Notes under the pieces: generated by a model
Database searches by the model: none
What the model was told of the DNA's origin: nothing
Seen by the model: the letters and a program-made list of their open reading frames with translations, nothing else
In this document: piece by piece, positions 1-4,872 of the stretch
Numbering within the stretch: the first letter of the stretch is position 1
How the letters are laid out: each line of letters begins with the position of its first letter
Position numbers and translations under genes: made by a program
Assembly (NCBI GenBank): GCA_030688205.1
Contig: JAUYIQ010000016.1
Location: 1-17,973, forward strand
DNA from: Candidatus Curtissbacteria bacterium
GTDB lineage: Bacteria > Patescibacteriota > Microgenomatia > Curtissbacterales > GWA2-41-24
DNA: 17,973 nucleotides
Reading direction: 5' to 3'

Positions 1-77
1 CGAGGCTAAAATCTGATAGACTATTATTTCTTCTTGCCAAAATCCGTAAGGATTTTGAAGAGGAGAAATACGATTAA
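1..77 (+). CDS. 3' end of an unidentified gene (partial)
   Basis: The frame with codons starting at base 3 is open from the window edge to a TAA at 75-77. It gives a 24-residue tail, RLKSDRLLFLLAKIRKDFEE then EKYD. The mix of basic, leucine-rich and acidic residues looks like a genuine amphipathic C-terminal helix rather than random translation. The family cannot be recognised from so little. It lies 48 bp upstream of the tmRNA on the same strand. It could be a chance open frame; only the sequence to the left of the window would decide. Confidence 0.45.
   Translation, partial: RLKSDRLLFLLAKIRKDFEEEKYD
40..57. other. Short hairpin AAAATCC-GTAA-GGATTTT
   Basis: A 7-bp inverted repeat with a GTAA loop lies inside the tail of the partial upstream gene. 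No T-tract follows on either strand, so it is not a convincing terminator. It may be only coding sequence. Confidence 0.3.
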
Positions 78-79
78 GT

Positions 80-110
80 TTGAAATTCTATATAGAACGA
101 AAACTATTTA
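80..110 (+). promoter_or_regulatory. Possible ssrA promoter
   Basis: TTGAAA (80-85) and TATTTA (105-110) are separated by 19 nt and end 16 nt before the mature tmRNA 5' end at 126. The spacing is one or two bases longer than ideal and the -10 is a poor match, so this is tentative. A short 5' leader would be removed by RNase P. Confidence 0.35.
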
Positions 111-125
111 GAGTTATTTCGACGA

Positions 126-528
126 GGGGGTGTATTGTTTCGACAGGAATGCACATTAAAAACTGCAAGCCGAATACGATTCTAAAGTGCGTTATACTTT
201 GAATCAAAATTTACGTGCAGAAGATAATTCTGACGCAAGACTGTTTGCCCTTACGGGTGGGCAGCCAGCTCTCGCTTTCGCTTAATATTTTTTAAGCAAA
301 GCCTTAGAGCTTGTCTCTTTAATTTTTTCCCGGTGGGATTATTGAGGCAACAACTTAGCCGGGAGTAGTTACAATTAGTTGATCAATAATTGTAATGAAA
401 CTTTGATCTTTGCTTTGTTTCTGTTTGTTAATCGACAAAGAGGTGAGGCGAGATTTTAAAGATTAACTAAGCTTGTAGATGTTTTTAATTAGCTTTTCTT
501 GGACACGAGCTCAAACTCGTCACCTCCA
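126..528 (+). ncRNA. ssrA: tmRNA (transfer-messenger RNA)
   Basis: tmRNA rescues stalled ribosomes by trans-translation with SmpB. The ends form a 7-bp acceptor stem: GGGGGTG (126-132) pairs with CACCTCC (521-527), followed by discriminator A528; CCA is not encoded. The T-arm near 505-520 has stem ACGAG/CTCGT with an apparent six-base loop. A pseudoknot-1-like strand GAATC ends at 205, and GCA at 217-219 follows after 11 nt, the same spacing as in E. coli tmRNA, so I take it as the resume codon. The tag frame runs from 217 to TAA at 283-285 and encodes 22 residues, beginning AEDNSDARLF and ending PALAFA. The stop lies in a helix-5-like stem (GCTCT 268-272 with AGAGC 306-310). The total length of about 403 nt is normal for the family. 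Confidence 0.93.
217..285 (+). other. tmRNA proteolysis-tag reading frame, ending -ALAFA
   Basis: The frame GCA (217) to TAA (283-285) encodes a 22-residue tag with the C-terminus P-A-L-A-F-A. Most bacterial tags are about 10 residues and end in -LAA, the ClpX signal. Long tags ending in -AFA are known from Mycoplasma and Mesoplasma, where Lon is the receptor. A GCCC/GGGC hairpin (247-262) lies inside the frame. The resume codon is inferred from the 11-nt spacing after the PK1-like strand; GCA at 235 is an alternative that would give a 16-residue tag with the same end. Confidence 0.75.
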
Positions 529-533
529 CTTTA

Positions 534-563
534 AAAAAATCCTTCCAAATTGGAAGGATTTTT
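534..563. terminator. Rho-independent terminator after ssrA (bidirectional)
   Basis: The inverted repeat CCTTCC-AAATT-GGAAGG is extended by A/T pairs on both sides. It is followed by a T run on the plus strand and preceded by an A run, so it also works on the minus strand. It begins 6 nt after the tmRNA 3' end. Confidence 0.85.
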
Positions 564-579
564 GGTGTACACTTCGTAA

Positions 580-1251
580 GTGAACTTTATTTTAGATCTC
601 CTTTTCCCTAAACGTTGTGTAACTTGTCGGAAATTTGGCGAATATCTTTGCCCGAATTGTTTTTCCAAAATTGAATTTGTCCAGAATCCGGTTTGTCCAT
701 ATTGCGAGCGGCAGGCGGTTGGAGGCAAAACTCATCCAGGGTGTGCCAAAAGACTTGGTCTGGATGGTTTAGTGGTTGTTTGTAGATATCGGGGGCCAGT
801 GAGAAATGCCATTATTAAAATTAAATACAAGTGGATTTACGATATCGAGAAAATTTTGGCTACAATTATCTCCCAAAATTTGTGGAAGTTTGATTTTCCC
901 GCTGATTCAATTCTGGTTCCAATCCCACTACATGCAAAAAGAAAAAGGTGGAGAGGTTTTAATCAGGCAGAACTTTTAGGGAAGGATCTGGCGAGAAGAT
1001 TTAAGCATCCCTATTTGGATTTACTTTTGAGAAACAGGTATACCAGGCCGCAGGTTGAACTTAAAAAAGATGATAGGAAAAAAAATGTCGAGGGAGCTTT
1101 TTCTCTTAAAAAACAAAGTGGAATTTATGGGAAGAAATTTATTTTGGTAGATGATGTTTATACGAGTGGTGCAACGATGAGCGAGTGCGCGAAAGTTTTG
1201 AAAAAAGCCGGAGCCTCAAGTGTTTGGGCATTGGCAGTAGCGCTTGGTTAG
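580..1251 (+). CDS. comF: ComF family protein (phosphoribosyltransferase-like)
   Basis: This 223-residue protein has a GTG start at 580. Residues 13-55 hold cysteine pairs of a zinc ribbon (CVTC, CPNC, CPYC, then a further Cys). The C-terminal half is a type I phosphoribosyltransferase fold; the PRPP-binding loop is at about residues 188-200, FILVDDVYTSGAT. The upstream VPIPLHAKRKRWRGFNQAELL stretch is also typical of ComFC. In transformable bacteria ComFC helps bring imported DNA into the cytoplasm and works with ComFA; neither ComFA nor a pilus gene is in this window. No clear Shine-Dalgarno site precedes the GTG, and the gene starts 17 nt after the ssrA terminator. The family is clear; a role in DNA uptake is known for relatives and only inferred here. 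Confidence 0.9.
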   Translation: MNFILDLLFPKRCVTCRKFGEYLCPNCFSKIEFVQNPVCPYCERQAVGGKTHPGCAKRLGLDGLVVVCRYRGPVRNAIIKIKYKWIYDIEKILATIISQNLWKFDFPADSILVPIPLHAKRKRWRGFNQAELLGKDLARRFKHPYLDLLLRNRYTRPQVELKKDDRKKNVEGAFSLKKQSGIYGKKFILVDDVYTSGATMSECAKVLKKAGASSVWALAVALG

Positions 1252-1273
1252 GTTTCTGTATTTCTGTTAAAAT
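1244..1273 (+). promoter_or_regulatory. Possible promoter of tRNA-Ser(GCU)
   Basis: TTGGTT (1244-1249) and TAAAAT (1268-1273) have an 18-nt spacer. The -10 ends 15 nt before the tRNA. The -35 overlaps the end of the comF gene. Confidence 0.4.
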
Positions 1274-1288
1274 TAGCAGGCAATTCTT

Positions 1289-1379
1289 GGAGGAGTCGCA
1301 TAGTTGGTCCATTGCGGGAGGTTGCTAACCTCCTGAGCCGTTAATTCGGCTCGCGTGGGTTCGAATCCCACCTCCTCCG
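1289..1379 (+). tRNA. tRNA-Ser(GCU)
   Basis: The acceptor GGAGGAG (1289-1295) pairs with CTCCTCC (1372-1378), with discriminator G1379. The anticodon stem GGAGG/CCTCC closes the loop TTGCTAA, giving anticodon GCT at 1324-1326, which reads AGC/AGU. A long class II variable arm (GAGCCG-TTAATT-CGGCTC) and a T-arm GTGGG-TTCGAAT-CCCAC are present. CCA is not encoded. A 13-bp hairpin and repeat copy A follow. Confidence 0.96.
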
Positions 1380-1383
1380 CACT

Positions 1384-1417
1384 TTTGCAAAATTAGGCTT
1401 TTGTCTAATTTTGCAAA
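1384..1417. repeat. 13-bp inverted repeat in the tRNA-Ser(GCU) trailer
   Basis: TTTGCAAAATTAG (1384-1396) and CTAATTTTGCAAA (1405-1417) are perfect complements around an 8-nt loop, starting 5 nt after the tRNA. No T-tract follows, so it is not a standard terminator. It may shape 3' processing of the transcript. Confidence 0.6.
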
Positions 1418-1420
1418 GAG

Positions 1421-1509
1421 AGGTGGTTGATAAGAACCCATTTGGGTTCGTAAATAGTGCAAACGGAGTGCACTATTCTACAACGAAGTTGCATATCCTA
1501 CCTCCTCCG
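1421..1509 (+). repeat. Hairpin-rich tRNA-Ser-associated repeat, copy A
   Basis: In order the copy has: AGGTGG at 1421-1426; hairpin GAACCCA-TTT-GGGTTC; GGGTTCG (1444-1450), like the start of a T-loop; hairpin AATAGTGCA/TGCACTATT (1453-1477) with loop AACGGAG; hairpin CAAC-GAA-GTTG (1481-1491); and ATCCTACCTCCTCCG (1495-1509), matching the tRNA-Ser(GCU) 3' end ATCCCACCTCCTCCG at 14 of 15 positions. GAGGTGG at 1420-1426 can pair with CTACCTC, closing the whole as a branched structure. The unit lies between tRNA-Ser(GCU) and tRNA-Ser(UGA). No protein frame is supported. The function is unknown. Confidence 0.75.
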
Positions 1510-1520
1510 TTGCGTAACAG

Positions 1521-1609
1521 GGAGAGGTCGCATAGCCCGGTCTAGTGCGTTCGTCTTGAAAACGAATGTCCTCGCAAGAGGACCGTGGGTTCGAATCCCA
1601 CCCTCTCCG
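1521..1609 (+). tRNA. tRNA-Ser(UGA)
   Basis: The acceptor GGAGAGG (1521-1527) pairs with CCTCTCC (1602-1608), with discriminator G1609. The anticodon stem TTCGT/ACGAA closes the loop CTTGAAA, with anticodon TGA at 1557-1559, reading UCA and by wobble other UCN codons. The class II variable arm GTCCTC-GCAA-GAGGAC is perfect. The T-arm is GTGGG-TTCGAAT-CCCAC. CCA is not encoded. Repeat copy B begins immediately after it. Confidence 0.96.
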
Positions 1610-1690
1610 CTGCGAGAAGATAGGTTCGTTTATAGTGCAAACGGAGTGCACTATACTAAAACTGCAAGTTTTACATCCTCTCGCCTCCGC
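1610..1690 (+). repeat. Hairpin-rich tRNA-Ser-associated repeat, copy B
   Basis: The order is the same as in copy A: GCGAGA near 1613, AGGTTCG (1622-1628), hairpin ATAGTGCA/TGCACTAT (1632-1654), hairpin TAAAACT-GCA-AGTTTTA (1657-1673), then ATCCTCTCGCCTCCG (1675-1689). The 23 bases 1632-1654 are identical to 1454-1476 in copy A. The last hairpin differs in sequence but keeps its position and pairing. GCGAGA pairs with TCTCGC near the end, closing the unit. The 3' end resembles the adjacent tRNA-Ser(UGA) 3' end only loosely. Confidence 0.72.
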
Positions 1691-1724
1691 TTTATGTTAA
1701 ACTTTAATTAGATTAGCTGCTCAA

Positions 1725-2300
1725 ATGCCCACATTCCACAAAAGTGAACTTCATGTTGATCATCAAACCGGGAGAGTGCTTTCCAAGGAAGAAATGGATG
1801 CCAAGCATCAAGCTGCACTCGAGGCAAAAAAAATAATTTCCTGGAAATCTTCAGACAGAATTTTTGTTGCCAGATCTAAAAAATATTTCACCAAAGTTGC
1901 ACTTTACTCTCTTGTTTCCATTCTTGCTGTCATGGCTTTTGGTGAGTTTATTCTGGTTGGAGTAATTATCGCAATGGCTTTTGTAGTTTACGTTTTGGCT
2001 ACTGCCGAACCGGAACTGATAGAACATAAGATCACCAGCATGGGAATTATTTCCGGAGGCCGCCCTTTTTTGTGGGAGGAGCTGGATTCTTTCTGGTTTG
2101 ACAAAAAAGGTGACGAGAGACTTTTGCTGGTTTCAACAAAGCTTCATTTCCCGACACGCCTGATAATTATTTTAACCACTGTTTCCGAACGCACCCTTTT
2201 GGATATTGTGGAAAAGCATATTCACTTTCACAGCGCACCAGTCCACACCCTTATGGATAAGTGGGCTAATAAGCTTCAAAGTAAAATTAGTTTGGATTGA
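1725..2300 (+). CDS. Conserved membrane protein (two adjacent TM helices), function unknown
   Basis: This 191-residue protein has an ATG start. Residues 1-55 are polar with several His, Lys and Glu. Residues about 60-92 are strongly hydrophobic and form two closely spaced transmembrane helices (VALYSLVSILAVMAFGEFIL and VGVIIAMAFVVYVLA). The remaining 100 residues look like a cytoplasmic beta-rich domain of the PH/bPH2-like kind (ITSMGIISGG, FLWEELDSFWF, LIIILTT), in which a membrane anchor precedes a WEEL strand. Proteins of this layout are familiar in CPR genomes and have no assigned role. A TAGATT hexamer lies 10 nt before the ATG and no Shine-Dalgarno site is visible. It is followed after 56 bp by the MFS-like gene on the same strand. 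Confidence 0.8.
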   Translation: MPTFHKSELHVDHQTGRVLSKEEMDAKHQAALEAKKIISWKSSDRIFVARSKKYFTKVALYSLVSILAVMAFGEFILVGVIIAMAFVVYVLATAEPELIEHKITSMGIISGGRPFLWEELDSFWFDKKGDERLLLVSTKLHFPTRLIIILTTVSERTLLDIVEKHIHFHSAPVHTLMDKWANKLQSKISLD

Positions 2301-2356
2301 GGTATGAAGCTTGTGATGACTAAAACTTCAATCAAAGATAAGCTTGGATTAGATTA

Positions 2357-2971
2357 GTGATAAAAGAACCTTTTTTAAGCCGTTATCCTTCACATTTCCA
2401 TTTAAACCCAACCATAAAAGCTTTTATAACTGCGGAAATGTTTTTCTGGTCCGGTTGGAATTTCCTTTTCCCTCTTTTGGGGATTTTTGTTGTTAGTGAA
2501 GTTGATGGAGGCACTCTTCAAGTTGCAGCAATGGCATACAGTCTCCATTTAATTGCCAGAGTAAGTACTGAACTTTTGAGCGGAAGATACATTTCAAAGG
2601 GTGGAGATAAGCTAAAGCTTGCAACAGCAATAGTGGGAGCTATTATCCTTGGACTTGGATATTTGGCACTACTAGCCGTTCGTTATGTGCCTTTATTGTA
2701 TTTGGTCTACATAGTTCTTGGAATAGGATTTGGGATTTCGTCTCCTGCCAAATTCTCTTTGTTTTCGATGCATTTGGATAAGAATAAGGAATCTACTGAA
2801 TGGAGTTTTTACGACGCATCATCGCTGATGGGCATGGCAATTTCCGGGGTTGTTGGTGGAGTAATTGCCAGCAGATTTGGGTTTGATGTTCTTTTTATCG
2901 TTGCAAGTGTAGTAAATTTGATTGGAATTTTCCCTTACTTTTTTCTTCTTGGAAAATACAGCAGAAATTAA
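2357..2971 (+). CDS. Half-size MFS-type transporter protein
   Basis: This 204-residue membrane protein has a GTG start. About six transmembrane helices are visible, the last two in AISGVVGGVIA and VLFIVASVVNLIGIFPYFFL. Helix-linker sequences such as STELLSGRYISKGGDKLK and FGISSPAKFSLFSMHLDK resemble the inter-helix loops of the Major Facilitator Superfamily, the second matching the typical cytoplasmic loop around TM4. A normal MFS transporter has 12 helices and about 400 residues, so this is one six-helix bundle. Either it dimerises or it is a shortened relic, but the frame is intact. No substrate can be inferred. No convincing Shine-Dalgarno site precedes the GTG. Confidence 0.75.
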   Translation: MIKEPFLSRYPSHFHLNPTIKAFITAEMFFWSGWNFLFPLLGIFVVSEVDGGTLQVAAMAYSLHLIARVSTELLSGRYISKGGDKLKLATAIVGAIILGLGYLALLAVRYVPLLYLVYIVLGIGFGISSPAKFSLFSMHLDKNKESTEWSFYDASSLMGMAISGVVGGVIASRFGFDVLFIVASVVNLIGIFPYFFLLGKYSRN

Positions 2972-2989
2972 ACTGATATATTAACCTGA

Positions 2990-2995
2990 TATAAT
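2990..2995 (+). promoter_or_regulatory. -10 box of the tRNA-Arg/tRNA-Ser(CGA) transcript
   Basis: A perfect TATAAT lies 17 nt before tRNA-Arg. The -35 region is weak. Because tRNA-Ser(CGA) follows within 37 nt and the NUDIX gene 23 nt after that, this promoter probably drives all three. Confidence 0.6.
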
Positions 2996-3012
2996 TAGCA
3001 CGTTTTTAGTAT

Positions 3013-3086
3013 GCGCCTGTAGCTCAGTTGGATAGAGTGTTTGCTTGCGGAGCGAAAGGTCGGGCGTTCGAGTCGCCCCAGGCGCA
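3013..3086 (+). tRNA. tRNA-Arg(GCG)
   Basis: The acceptor GCGCCTG (3013-3019) pairs with CAGGCGC (3079-3085), with discriminator A3086. The anticodon stem TTTGC/GCGAA (one G-U pair) closes the loop TTGCGGA, giving anticodon GCG at 3047-3049, which reads CGC/CGU. Most bacteria use ACG, deaminated to ICG, for this box; a GCG anticodon avoids the need for the TadA deaminase. The length is 74 nt and CCA is not encoded. Confidence 0.94.
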
Positions 3087-3090
3087 CTTT

Positions 3091-3124
3091 GATTTGTAGA
3101 ACAAATCTCAGTGTAAACACACTG
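3091..3124 (+). other. Two hairpins in the spacer between tRNA-Arg and tRNA-Ser(CGA)
   Basis: GATTTGT-AGA-ACAAATC (3091-3107) and CAGTGT-AAAC-ACACTG (3109-3124) fill the 37-nt spacer. The second stem takes in G3124, the first base of tRNA-Ser(CGA), and so may influence RNase P cleavage. Neither is followed by a T run. Confidence 0.55.
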
Positions 3125-3211
3125 GAGGAGTACCCAAGTGGTTATAAGGGCACCGTTTCGAAAACGGTTGGGGCCGCAAGGCCCACGTGAGTTCGAATCT
3201 CACCTCCTCCG
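3124..3211 (+). tRNA. tRNA-Ser(CGA)
   Basis: The acceptor GGAGGAG (3124-3130) pairs with CTCCTCC (3204-3210), with discriminator G3211. The anticodon stem ACCGT/ACGGT closes the loop TTCGAAA, with anticodon CGA at 3159-3161, reading UCG. The class II variable arm TGGGGCC-GCAA-GGCCCA and T-arm GTGAG-TTCGAAT-CTCAC are present. CCA is not encoded. The trailer bases CGTCGAAAC (3215-3223) recur after repeat copy C. No repeat element follows this tRNA, unlike the other three serine tRNAs. Confidence 0.96.
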
Positions 3212-3234
3212 CCGCGTCGAAACTAAAATTTAAA

Positions 3235-3654
3235 ATGCCAATAAAGCGAGTGTTTAGTGCCGGAGGAATTATTGTTAGGGACGATGATGGCCCGAAAGTT
3301 TTGGTGACTCAACATTCCAAACATCATGGTTGGGATTTTCCTAAGGGGCATCTTGAAAGTGGTGAGAGCAGCGAGCAGGCTGCGCTTCGTGAAGTTGAGG
3401 AGGAGACGGGAGTTAAAGCAGAAATAGTCGAGAAAGTCGGACAAACAGAATATTTTTATTTTGAAGCCGGGGTTAGAAATTTTAAAACAGTAGTTTATTT
3501 TTTGATGAAGTTTGTTGGTGACGGAGAAGCAACAACAGCTGATGAGGTAGAAGCAATGCTTTGGCTTGACCCGGAAGAAGTCGAAAATAAGCTAACTTTC
3601 AAGGATACTAAGGAGCTTTGGAAAAAGGTAAAGGAGAAAATAAATCACTCTTGA
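3235..3654 (+). CDS. NUDIX hydrolase
   Basis: This 139-residue protein starts at ATG 3235 (MPIKRVFSAGG). A longer in-frame reading from 3187 would overlap tRNA-Ser(CGA) and is rejected. The Nudix box GX5EX7REUXEEXGU is complete from GHLESGESSEQAALREVEEE through TGV at about residues 39-61, with the metal-binding REVEEE glutamates. The N-terminal beta strand SAGGIIV and the length fit a minimal MutT/Ap4A-hydrolase type enzyme, which cleaves nucleoside diphosphates linked to another group. The substrate cannot be told; candidates are oxidised nucleotides or diadenosine polyphosphates. The start lies 23 nt behind tRNA-Ser(CGA) with no promoter between, so the mRNA 5' end is probably made by tRNA 3' processing. 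Confidence 0.93.
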   Translation: MPIKRVFSAGGIIVRDDDGPKVLVTQHSKHHGWDFPKGHLESGESSEQAALREVEEETGVKAEIVEKVGQTEYFYFEAGVRNFKTVVYFLMKFVGDGEATTADEVEAMLWLDPEEVENKLTFKDTKELWKKVKEKINHS

Positions 3655-3673
3655 TTTTCGGTTTATATTCGGG

Positions 3674-3679
3674 TAATAT
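3674..3679 (+). promoter_or_regulatory. -10 box close to the homing-endonuclease start
   Basis: TAATAT ends 6 nt before the GTG start codon at 3686. Transcription would begin at or next to the GTG, predicting a leaderless mRNA. Confidence 0.45.
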
Positions 3680-3685
3680 TAAGTT

Positions 3686-4816
3686 GTGGGAAGAGTTATT
3701 TTTTGCGGGGAAGATCAGACCGATTTTTTTAAAGGTATAGTAAATAAAAGTGGACTTAATTCAGAAGAACTTGGTCCTCTTTGTAATGTTTCTCCTCGTA
3801 CTTTTCGTGATTGGCAAAGAGGTAAATTTAGTATTCCCGAAAAAGCACTTTTATTTTTAGTTAAAAAATTCTCGCTTGCTTTACCAGAAAATATTAGAAA
3901 AGTTGATGATTACTGGTATGCAATCAAAGGTGCTAGAAAAGGAGCATTGAGGCGCTTAGAGCTTTATGGCCCGCCAGGTACTTTTGAAGGACGAATTAAG
4001 GGTGGTAAAATTTCTCAGTTAAGAAGGAAAGAGAATCCTGAGAAATATAGACTTCTTGGTTGTAATCTTCGTAAAGATTTTAAGATTGACGAGTTCTCAA
4101 TAGATTTTGCAGAAGCAGCAGGGATAATTTTGGGTGATGGCGCTCTAACTTATTGTCAGCTGAAAATTTATCTAAGTAGTATTGTGGATCGTCCTTATGC
4201 TGAGTTTGTCCGTTTACTTTTTGAGAGAGTTTTTGGAGAAAGACCATCTATTCGTGAGAGATATGAAAAACACACACTTGTACTGTTTTTGTCTGGAGTT
4301 GGCTTGGTTGATGAACTTAAAAGATATGATTTTTCGATAGGGAATAAGGTTAGGCAGCAGATAGATTTTCCTTCATGGGTGTGGACAAACTTAGAATTTC
4401 AAAAAGCGTGTGTCAGGGGTCTAATGGATACTGATGGTGGCTGCTATTTCCACAAACACAAATCCAATGGTTTGGTATATAGAAATTTTGGAATGTGTTT
4501 TACAAATAAGTCGCTTCCAATTGTTCAGTCATTTGTAAAGGTGTTAAAATCGGTCGGCCTGAAGTTTTGTTTGGTTAATGGCGGAACTCAGATTTATATT
4601 TATAGTTTTAAAGAGATCAAGAAATACTTTGAAATAATTGGATCACATAATCAGAAAAACATTGACAAGTATAATTATTATTTAGGACAACAGAGTCATA
4701 GAGTGTTTGCTAACTTGGTGGGATGCGAGAGTCCGGCTGAATCGGCAGTCCTGGAAAGACTGAATGGCCGAAAGGTCATCGTGGGTTCGAATCCCACTCC
4801 CACCGCCAGTTGGTAA
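3686..4816 (+). CDS. LAGLIDADG homing endonuclease with N-terminal HTH
   Basis: The open frame is 376 residues with a GTG start. Residues about 25-50 form a helix-turn-helix (EELGPLCNVSPRTFRDWQRG). Two LAGLIDADG helices are clear: EAAGIILGDGAL (143-154, catalytic D151) and CVRGLMDTDGG (242-252, D250), so it is a monomeric double-motif enzyme that would cut a long DNA target. Residues 100-130 carry a basic GGKISQLRRKENPEKYRLLG segment likely to bind DNA. The C-terminal part from residue 344 is a translation of the whole tRNA-Ser(GGA) gene, ending at TAA 4814-4816; the enzyme fold probably ends before it. I see no group I intron or intein around it, so it is free-standing. A TAATAT box lies 6 nt before the GTG. 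Confidence 0.88.
   Translation: MGRVIFCGEDQTDFFKGIVNKSGLNSEELGPLCNVSPRTFRDWQRGKFSIPEKALLFLVKKFSLALPENIRKVDDYWYAIKGARKGALRRLELYGPPGTFEGRIKGGKISQLRRKENPEKYRLLGCNLRKDFKIDEFSIDFAEAAGIILGDGALTYCQLKIYLSSIVDRPYAEFVRLLFERVFGERPSIRERYEKHTLVLFLSGVGLVDELKRYDFSIGNKVRQQIDFPSWVWTNLEFQKACVRGLMDTDGGCYFHKHKSNGLVYRNFGMCFTNKSLPIVQSFVKVLKSVGLKFCLVNGGTQIYIYSFKEIKKYFEIIGSHNQKNIDKYNYYLGQQSHRVFANLVGCESPAESAVLERLNGRKVIVGSNPTPTASW
4717..4808 (+). tRNA. tRNA-Ser(GGA)
   Basis: The acceptor GGTGGGA (4717-4723) pairs with TCCCACC (4798-4804), with discriminator G4805. CCA at 4806-4808 appears to be encoded, unlike in the other four tRNAs here. The anticodon stem CAGTC/GACTG closes the loop CTGGAAA, with anticodon GGA at 4753-4755, reading UCC/UCU. 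The variable arm ATGGCC-GAAA-GGTCAT and T-arm GTGGG-TTCGAAT-CCCAC are regular. The gene lies entirely within the 3' part of the homing-endonuclease frame, on the same strand. With the other three it completes the serine set. Confidence 0.95.
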
Positions 4817-4872
4817 AATTGAGTTCATCTTAAGTTTGCGAAATGTTGAGTGGAGATTGAGAGAAATCTGTA

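Noticed and set aside
1384..1509. CRISPR-like array in the tRNA-Ser region
   Set aside because: There are only two or three units, with tRNA genes between them, unequal spacing and no cas genes.
1457..1711. 84-residue plus-strand frame
   Set aside because: It is a translation of tRNA-Ser(UGA) and repeats A and B; no protein features.
3187..3234. Longer NUDIX start inside tRNA-Ser(CGA)
   Set aside because: It would translate the 3' part of a well-formed tRNA; ATG 3235 begins exactly where the NUDIX fold starts.
3655..4816. Group I intron or intein hosting the homing endonuclease
   Set aside because: No split gene flanks it: NUDIX ends cleanly before it, the tRNA after it is complete, and there are only 31 nt upstream.
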